A program made the position numbers and the translations under genes. A DNA stretch of 64,000 bases from the NCBI GenBank assembly GCA_009746045.1, contig RPFO01000392.1, positions 1,442,964-1,506,963 on the forward strand, given 5' to 3'. The number at the start of each line of letters is the position of its first letter. The stretch's first letter is position 1. The notes beneath the pieces were generated by a model. The model worked only from the letters and a program-made list of their open reading frames with translations, was not told the DNA's origin and made no database searches. The stretch comes from Mesostigma viride (taxonomy: Eukaryota; Streptophyta; Mesostigmatophyceae; Mesostigmatales; Mesostigmataceae). Below, piece by piece: positions 59,201 to 64,000 of this stretch.

Positions 59201-62200
59201 TCTTGGGCGGGCCTGAGCCCTTAGCGGGTGGCTTGGCGGCCGCCCGGCGCAGGTGGCTGTAGTCCTCCTCGGGCGCAAAGGGGTCGGCGCCCGTCCCGCC
59301 CGTGTTGTAGTTGCTGGTCACGTCCATCTGGGGCAGGATGGAGAAGGGGTTCTTGCGCATGGCCGCGTACGCGCGCGTGGGCGACATGGCCATGGCCTCG
59401 TTGGCATCGGCCGCCACCAGCTCGCGCGAGATCAGGTCGTTCTTGGTCATCTCATACGCAATGAAGCCCTCCTGCAGAGGGTAGATGTCATGAGGGGCAG
59501 GCGGGCAGGCGGGTGGGTGGGCGGGCGGGCGGGCGGGCGGGCGGGCGGGCGGGCACTGTGTGGTGTGAGCGAGGTTGGCAGCATGCATTTTAGAAAGGCC
59601 TGTGATCCTGGGCAGGGAGTGCATCTCCAATCATTTTAAATATTGGAGCATCTTTCCTCGACTTTCCTGCTGACCATCACATACGAATGACACATACCGT
59701 AGGTGAGAGACACCGTGGGAAAACAGTGTGCCGGCATACGATGCAGCCACAGGGGCAGAAGCAGACAGAGACCCGCCAGCGGACGCAGCGGCGGCAACAA
59801 TTGGTGGACGTTCCTCTGCGAAGCAACTGGCCCCAGCTTTCAGATCGCCTCCTCTTTCCTCTCCTTTGCCTGCTCGTCAAGGCCCTACCTCGTTCTTGAT
59901 GTCCGTGCGCACGCCCGCCGCCACGAGCACCTCTACGATCCAGACCTGGCTGCCGGCACACGCCAGGTGGAGCGCCGTGTTCCCTTTCTGGGGGCAGCAT
60001 AAACGGAGCACGAGCGTAGCACAAGGGGAATGGGACGCGAGAGAAGGCGCGGGGGAACAAGGAGGCGGCAAAATGGGGGGAGACCAGAAAAGGTATGATT
60101 TAAGATCAGCATTGGTGAACATTAGCTTAGACAAGGTAGGTCTAAGCAAAGTTAAACGGGCAGGCACACGCATGACCTGTGCACATGTCACACTGGCACC
60201 ACATGATACTGGGATGTGGATGCCAGTACCACCGAAACCCAGCATAATCACGTTGGCCAAGGGGCATCGATGCAAATGAGCGGTAGGTCATACTCCGGCT
60301 TGTCCTGAATGAACAGTTTCATGGACAGCACGTCTTCATAATTATGCCATGGGGACATACCTCCAAGTCCGTGGGAAACCGTGGTCTATGTAGTGAGATG
60401 CTTCAGGCTTTCAAACCAGGGAAAAAATCAGATCAAGTAATCAAGCGTGCCCCCCCCCCCGCACCCTTTGGCTTTGCAAGGCAAACCCCATGTAAGGGGT
60501 TGGCTTCCAAAAAAGCAGCCTTTCCCCCGCGCTGCTATGTGCAGGCACAGTATATCTGGTGTGGAAAGCGTCCGCCCATAAACAAAGGTTTGCCACGTCC
60601 TTTCCATGCAAACTTAGCAGCTGCGTCGGTACCCCCTGGATCCTAGCATGGAGATATCTCAATTTGTCTAAGGTCATGCGCACTAAGCCAAGGCAGACAA
60701 AGGACAAAGGTGGCCGCGAGCGCCCCTGTGGGATGATGGTGGGGCGCAATGAGAACCTCTCCACCGTCCCATGCCAGCATGTGTTGGTCATTACCATGAT
60801 GGCCCAACAAGCGTGGCTACGCACCACATCCTGTACGTTGGCTGGCCACCACGTGCCAACGTGAACATCGTTCGGCACGCCAAACAAAGAAACACACACA
60901 CACACAGAGCTCCGTGCACTGGTTTCTCCAGTATAAACGAACGCACAGTGTTCTGGACAGGAGCTGCCAAACACACAATCACACGCACATTATTCTGCAC
61001 GTTGGGGTCTGCGCCACGGCCGAGGAGGAACCTGATCATGTCGCCGTGCCCGTTGGCTGCCGCCATGTGGATGGGCGTCCAGCCGTGCTGAAGGGCAAGC
61101 GAGAGGGGCCGTGCAACGGGCACAGGTGGGCCACACACACAAGAGGCCCAAGGAGACAGAATATAAACAAGGTGGGAAAGGGGGCAGCACACGCAAGGGG
61201 CTAAGGGGGAAGTTCACACAATGTGTGCCATGGGGCAGCCATGCAGGAGGATCCGTGTTGAAGACGAAGCTTTTGTGGCACTCCAGTGTTTATGTGGATC
61301 TGGCCCGATCAATACGCTGATGCGCACCCTGTGGATCAGCACCAGGAGCATGGCGAGAAGCCTTCCTTGGTAGCGATAGATTCCTATGTCGGCACGCCCC
61401 TTCACTAGTCCTATCTGACGCAACCACTGGCACAGTGTCTGGAGTGCAGAAAGAAACCCCCACCCCACGATGTGCAGTCAATGGATGATGCGTCCCAAAT
61501 ACAACGCGGAAGAGGCAAGGCCCGTACCTTGTTGACGGCGCCTGGGTTGCTGCCTGCGCTCACGAGCAGGGAGGCCACCTTGACATGTCCCTTGGCTGCT
61601 GCCCAGTGGAGAGGCAGGTCGTGCAGCTGGATGATGGGGGGGAGGGAGGGCCAACCGCAAAACAACGGGGCCAAGGCAGGGCGAATGCAAGTTAGAACAA
61701 GGCAGAGGAGAGGGGGCGGGGGGGGGGGAGAGGAGGGGATGCCCATGCTTTGTAAAACATAAGGAATTACAAGATGTGCAGATGAAAAGGCCAGGAATGC
61801 ATGCTGGAGTTTGAAGTGTTGATTGTGCAGGCCATCAGCTGGAAAACAGGCTGCAAACCGTGCACCGTATCAGTCTGCAAGGCAGCACCTACGCAAGCAC
61901 GACCAACGCCTTGTGTCCACTCACGTAGTTGTCGGCCACGGTCGGGTTACAGTGCAGGCCCAGCAGCAGCTTGACCGCGTCCACGCCATTGTGGGCCGAC
62001 GCCCAGTGGAGGGGGGTCGCACCATCCTGCCATGCACAGAGGATGGATGCGTGCACAGAGCAAACATGTGCTCAAACTACAAATTGTGAATGTTTTTGTC
62101 TGTGTTTGAAATAGAAAGGATGAGGGTGATGGATGCGTACACGGCACATGGGTGGTGAATACGTGCATGGCATGAAGGTGGTGACCATGTGGGGAGGGTG

Positions 62201-62807
62201 CAGCATGGGCATACCGCAAGGTAGGACTTCGCAATGCGAGTACATATCCAGCTGTGCCAGCTGGCAAAGTAGAAACAAGCCAATGAAGGCATGAAGGGCC
62301 GACAAAGGGAGCATGAAGGAAGGATGTAGGGCTGAGAATGTGATAACAGCCAATACCCTGCAGATGTGACGGTCAAGGCGGTAATGAGGGGTATACCATC
62401 CCTTTCCATGCACAAGCGCGCCCGTTGACAGGGCACCAGGAAGCGAGTGCCGCATCGCATTGGTCGCCAATCAGGCTTTCTCAAAGGGACGGCCTTATAC
62501 ACAATAGGCCCTTTAAACTCGCTGTCCGTAGCGCACACAGGACAATGGTACCCAGCGCTACACAAGTACGGTGTCGGTGGTGTTCTCCAGCACAGCGCGA
62601 GTTGTAGCATTTACCAGCACGCCTTGCGTGGCGCACTTAAAAACCTTGGAATCCAAACCCCATGCAAAGCCTGCTCTCAAAGGATCGCCTCTGCAAAGCC
62701 TGGCTCACCCCATCGGGCAGGTTGATGTCAGCGTTGGCGTCGATGAGCAGCTTCATAATGTCAACGTTGCCGTTCTCCGCTGCCACGTGCAGCGGCGCGC
62801 GGCGCAT
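51064..62807 (-). CDS. Ankyrin-repeat protein with uncharacterised C-terminal region, 5' partial, 14 exons seen
   Basis: Exons in transcript order: 62807-62709, 62026-61925, 61626-61528, 61087-60989, 59987-59889, 59471-59123, 58038-57971, 57575-57465, 56573-56466, 55796-55629, 55082-55041, 54276-54223, 52401-52288 and 51123-51064. Borders are GT-AG, phases agree, and 523 codons end in TGA. The first five exons each encode one ankyrin repeat (for example [40 protein letters not shown]), with a sixth partial repeat ([12 protein letters not shown]) following. The C-terminal half ([72 protein letters not shown]) is not a family I recognise. Ankyrin repeats mediate protein binding. The joins after 59123 rest on phase and splice sites only, so two separate genes are possible. 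Confidence 0.7.
51837..52212. repeat. CCCCAT hexanucleotide array, about 62 copies
   Basis: A near-perfect run of ccccat (atgggg on the other strand) with single interruptions near 52000 (cccatg) and 52090 (a dropped C). It lies in the intron between ankyrin-gene exons 52401-52288 and 51123-51064. The long open frames through it are artefacts of the six-base period. Confidence 0.97.
52994..53060. repeat. A-rich run followed by T30: A/T palindrome
   Basis: aaaaaaaacaaaaaaaacaaa leads into A14 and then about thirty T. It lies in the intron between exons 54276-54223 and 52401-52288 of the ankyrin gene. Confidence 0.9.
53141..53791 (+). CDS. Unrecognised plus-strand frame in an ankyrin-gene intron, interrupted by TAG
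   Basis: From ATG 53141 a frame of 185 codons has coding-like composition: a helical region ([40 protein letters not shown]), then a Pro/Gly-rich linker. It stops at TAG 53696-53698, but the same frame stays open and helix-like ([18 protein letters not shown]) to TAA at 53791. The T30 run lies about 80 bases upstream. It may be a retroelement ORF1-type remnant or a real small gene. Function unknown. Confidence 0.4.
56262..56296. repeat. CA dinucleotide repeat
   Basis: About sixteen uninterrupted CA units in the intron between ankyrin-gene exons 57575-57465 and 56573-56466. Confidence 0.95.
57421..57465 (-). repeat. Copy of exon end plus donor (ankyrin gene)
   Basis: On the minus strand exon 57575-57465 ends gggatggagatggag|gtgag. 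After a GA run the intron repeats gggatggagatggag|gtgag at 57440-57421. Confidence 0.7.
59505..59556. repeat. GGGC simple repeat
   Basis: gcgggcgggcgggcgggcgg beside the acceptor of exon 59471-59123. On the transcribed strand it forms a C-rich tract upstream of ctctgcag. Confidence 0.9.
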
Positions 62808-64000
62808 CTGCCACACGTGATGGGTGGCCAGGTGAGGGATTCCATGAGGGATGGCCGTGAGTAAGCAGCGCACCACGGATGCTAGCAAACAGATCCGCAA
62901 GTAGGCATGTCCAATAGAGCAATGGCGAAGGTGGGAGAGGTGTGGCGAGAGAGGGGGAATGGGAGGGAGCCGGTAAAGGGAGGACCAAAGGAGCTGGTGA
63001 GAGGGGGGGTGGGGAGAGCAAGCATAGGAGTGTTGTGCCGACACAATGCGCGGCACCTGCACGCCACCATTAGATGATATTTACGCAACACATGTCATTC
63101 AGTGATGAATCACCTTGTTTAACAATGCGTTGGGTTGTATTTCCATTATGTCGGCCGAGTACTGTCAGCAGCGCGGTTACATTGCCTGTTTTGCAAGCAT
63201 TCGAAAATCGAGTGTGGCAGATTTTGATGACCGAAATGTGCCACATGCATATGTATTCTTATCCCAAGCACAACGTCGTGATCAACACCCATGGCGAATG
63301 AGCACTGCGAGTTTTTGCTTGGTGCTAAATACCGAGCCACCATGTACATTTGGCTGTCCCTGTACACGTGCCATTGCTAAATACCTCCCATGACATAGTG
63401 TGGCAGGTGCCAGGAAGCACGTGCTTCCATGTCAACAGAAAACAACAGTACAATCATGGCCCGAGAACGTAAGCAATCAACTGTGGGTGCCAGCAGCATG
63501 ATCGGCTGCCTGGCGCCCTCAATAAGGAAGCGTAGGCGCAAGGAGGGGTGGGATCGGCAGGTTGGTGGATGGAGGGTGGATGTATGGGCAGGCATTCCAG
63601 TGATCAGGTGGGTACGTGGCACCAAGGCAGGTTGATGTGCTTGCATGTCAGCGGATGCGGCTGTCACAAACATGTCATGGCCTGATCTCACGCCCCTGTT
63701 GCTCCACAACACAATTATGATGTGGAAGAATGGATTCCGTAGTCCATGACCACATGAGGGCATGCTAGCTAGCAAGCGCTTGTAGTATATTTTTTTAGGT
63801 GTTGGGGACGGTGCCTTCCTACAGACGGAGAGGGACAGTCAATCAGCATTCCCAGCGTGCAAGCTCTGCAAAAGGTGGCGACATCCATACTATGGTAACA
63901 ATGTCAATTTACGGAACCATGTATGCTGCGCAAACGCTTGCCGTATGTAAACACTATCCGCGATAATCATCTATATATATTGCTATCTTCTGACAGGTTT
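62808..64000. other. No gene seen: probable intron or 5' region of the ankyrin gene
   Basis: Exon 62807-62709 begins after a good acceptor (gtgtggcag), so more 5' exons should exist. No further ankyrin repeat is visible to the window end. Open frames here have no recognisable pattern. Confidence 0.5.

Overview
This is a window of nuclear DNA from an intron-rich eukaryote. Coding exons are GC-rich and joined across GT-AG introns, and there are no bacterial operons or Shine-Dalgarno-spaced genes. One gene is the lipid-A-disaccharide synthase-related protein known from cyanobacteria and plastid-bearing eukaryotes, so a unicellular alga, probably of the green lineage, is the best guess. The species cannot be fixed from the sequence alone.

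Layout. (1) 1-18356, plus strand: most of a P4-ATPase (phospholipid flippase). Its 27 recognisable exons join into one open frame of 1,224 codons, and only the extreme N-terminus lies outside the window. Many introns carry a minisatellite of their own, and in at least six of them the end of the upstream exon plus its splice donor has been copied into the intron. (2) 18357-28860: a graveyard of non-LTR retrotransposons with hairpin-plus-TTAA-type tails. It holds fragments of ORF2, two ORF1-only elements and one nested insertion with a target-site duplication. (3) 29192-39339, minus strand: a complete ten-exon gene of 655 codons for an LpxB-related glycosyltransferase-like protein. (4) 41341-43085, plus strand: a decayed leucine-rich-repeat (AMN1/F-box type) gene. 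(5) 43279-50912: a second transposon cluster. It includes a LINE fragment with a recognisable reverse transcriptase core, a 1.8 kb inverted-repeat element carrying an intact gene for an acidic, AT-hook-like protein, and a MITE-like inverted-repeat element. (6) 51064-62807, minus strand: a multi-exon ankyrin-repeat gene whose 5' end lies beyond the window. A CCCCAT hexanucleotide array and an unexplained 185-codon plus-strand frame lie in its introns.

The three main genes are unrelated housekeeping-type functions: membrane lipid asymmetry, a plastid-type glycosyltransferase relative and a protein-interaction scaffold. The unusual biology is in how the DNA grows: exon-end/donor tandem copies, intron minisatellites, LINE families sharing a 3' hairpin, ORF1-only LINE derivatives, and a gene-bearing inverted-repeat element seated exactly in a TTAA-rich LINE tail. 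No tRNA, rRNA, CRISPR array or credible promoter was recognised.
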